Below are positions 63,453 to 64,000 of a stretch of DNA of 64,000 nt, piece by piece; positions within the stretch are counted from its first letter, which is position 1; every line of letters begins with the position of its first letter. This DNA is from Anaerotignum sp. (GTDB lineage: Bacteria > Bacillota > Clostridia > Lachnospirales > Anaerotignaceae), in assembly GCA_020024255.1 (NCBI GenBank), contig JAHHTX010000001.1, positions 1 to 64,000 of the forward strand, given 5' to 3'. Below the pieces are notes generated by a model. It did not search any database and was not told the origin of the DNA. It saw nothing but the letters and a program-made list of their open reading frames with translations. Made by a program: the position numbers and the translations under genes.

Positions 63453-63568
63453 TACAGAGATAAAAACACAGTTCGGTCGGTAGTCCGGACACAGCAGAAG
63501 AAAGTCTGCTGTCAGTAACCTGCCTCCTTTGGTTGTCCATTCTCTGTGATTGCTTAAATTAAAGGAGG
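63453..63568 (+). promoter_or_regulatory. yjdF-type riboswitch
   Basis: The leader of a yjdF gene, with the short elements TTCGGTCGGTAG, a CAGCAGA/TCTGCTG hairpin (63492-63511) and GTAACCTGCCTCC. CCTCCTTT at 63523-63530 is an exact complement of the yjdF Shine-Dalgarno AAAGGAGG at 63561-63568, so ligand binding could control ribosome access. The yjdF RNA class responds to azaaromatic compounds. The call rests on gene identity, these elements and the sequestering pair; a covariance search would be decisive. Confidence 0.75.
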
Positions 63569-63576
63569 AACAGAAT

Positions 63577-63993
63577 ATGGACAAAATCATGGCGAAACTG
63601 ACAGTATACTTTGAATCTCCCTTTTGGGTAGGGCTTTATGAGCGGAATGAAAAGGGCAGGTATGCGGTCTGCAAAATTACATTCGGCGCAGAGCCAAAAG
63701 ATGGAGAAATTATAGAATTTTTATGTCTACAATGGAAAAATCTTGTGTTTAGCCCATCTGTACAGTGCTGTCTGCCAAAAGAGAAGGCGAAAAATCCAAA
63801 ACGGATGCAACGGCTTGTACAAAAAGAAATGCAAAAAGGTGTCAGCACAAAGGCACAGCAGGCGTTGCAGGCACAAAGAGAGCAGAATAAAAAAATGCGG
63901 AAAACGGTTTCCAAGGCACAGAAAGAGACAGAGAAAAAACGTAAATTTGTTTTGCAGCAGGAAAAACGGAAAGCTAAGCATAAAGGGCATTGA
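63577..63993 (+). CDS. yjdF: YjdF family protein (DUF2992)
   Basis: Protein of 138 residues. The N-terminal half, MAKLTVYFESPFWVGLYERN and YAVCKITFGAEPKDGEIIEFL, is the YjdF/DUF2992 domain; the C-terminal half is a long, very basic helix (KEMQKGVSTKAQQALQAQREQNKK, RKAKHKGH). Its biochemical role is unknown; expression in related bacteria is controlled by an RNA that senses azaaromatic compounds, hinting at detoxification. ATG at 63577 has AAAGGAGG eight bases before it; this site is the target of the anti-Shine-Dalgarno in the leader. Confidence 0.9.
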   Translation: MDKIMAKLTVYFESPFWVGLYERNEKGRYAVCKITFGAEPKDGEIIEFLCLQWKNLVFSPSVQCCLPKEKAKNPKRMQRLVQKEMQKGVSTKAQQALQAQREQNKKMRKTVSKAQKETEKKRKFVLQQEKRKAKHKGH

Positions 63994-64000
63994 GTAGCCA

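Noticed and set aside
62617..63540. 307-codon minus-strand ORF opposite alaS
   Set aside because: Shadow of the alaS codons; same composition artefact and no start signal.
1..64000. CRISPR arrays, tRNA or rRNA genes, prophage and insertion-sequence transposases
   Set aside because: No regularly spaced repeats, cloverleaf sequences, rRNA segments or transposase-like ORFs were recognised when reading the window.

Overview
The window comes from a low-GC, endospore-forming, anaerobic Firmicute of the Clostridia, most like Lachnospirales. Three things support this. Sporulation genes ylbJ and spoIIE are present, the latter behind a promoter of Spo0A type. The order rsmD-coaD-ylbJ-ylbM(tmcAL)-ylbN(yceD)-rpmF resembles the Bacillus block of the same name, here interrupted by pta-ackA and a CheA-like kinase. 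Shine-Dalgarno sites are strong, and TTG and GTG starts are frequent. The placement is inferred from gene content and order only. No tRNA, rRNA, CRISPR array, transposase or prophage was seen.

Layout. 1-13.4 kb holds core genes: an Asp23/YloU protein, fakA, recG, rsmD, coaD, a coiled-coil protein, then on the minus strand ylbJ, a truncated DUF3781-like ORF and tmcAL, then a short CheA-like histidine kinase, a zinc-ribbon membrane protein, pta-ackA and yceD-rpmF. 13.7-21.4 kb holds envelope genes: an MMPL transporter overlapping a 1129-residue GLUG-repeat surface protein, and an SLH-anchored GH18-type protein. 22-32.1 kb is a C-P lyase (phosphonate) operon, phnD-C-E1-E2-G-H-I-J-K-M-L, ending in a PHP-family phosphodiesterase (PhnPP type) that can replace phnP and phnN. 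Its codon use differs from its neighbours, which suggests acquisition by transfer. 32.5-34.5 kb holds a processive glycosyltransferase, a decayed small membrane-protein gene and a structured repeat.

34.5-63.9 kb is mostly housekeeping: hinT, a ferritin-like protein, murG, a lipoprotein cyclophilin, an SEC-C protein with the tRNA threonylcarbamoyl-AMP synthase, rpiB-upp-tagO, the primosome pair dnaD-dnaI, spoIIE, tilS-hpt-ftsH, a FlK-like thioesterase, birA, an ECF S component followed by two tandem type III pantothenate kinases and a dihydrouridine synthase, a copper ATPase with a C-terminal CopZ domain, alaS under a T-box, and yjdF under a yjdF-type riboswitch.

The most interesting signals are these. 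A structured repeat occurs twice (34.2-34.5 kb and 47.0-47.1 kb) in opposite orientations, each time inside a duplicated transcription terminator. The copA gene has a strong internal ribosome binding site that could release a free CopZ chaperone. The first of the two coaX genes has Gly-to-Ser changes in both ATP-binding motifs. The phn operon uses the PhnPP route and has a cysteine cluster in PhnK. spoIIE has the 21-bp spacer typical of Spo0A-activated promoters. The yjdF leader carries an exact anti-Shine-Dalgarno. A small gene at 33.8-34.1 kb is interrupted by TAG and TGA codons.
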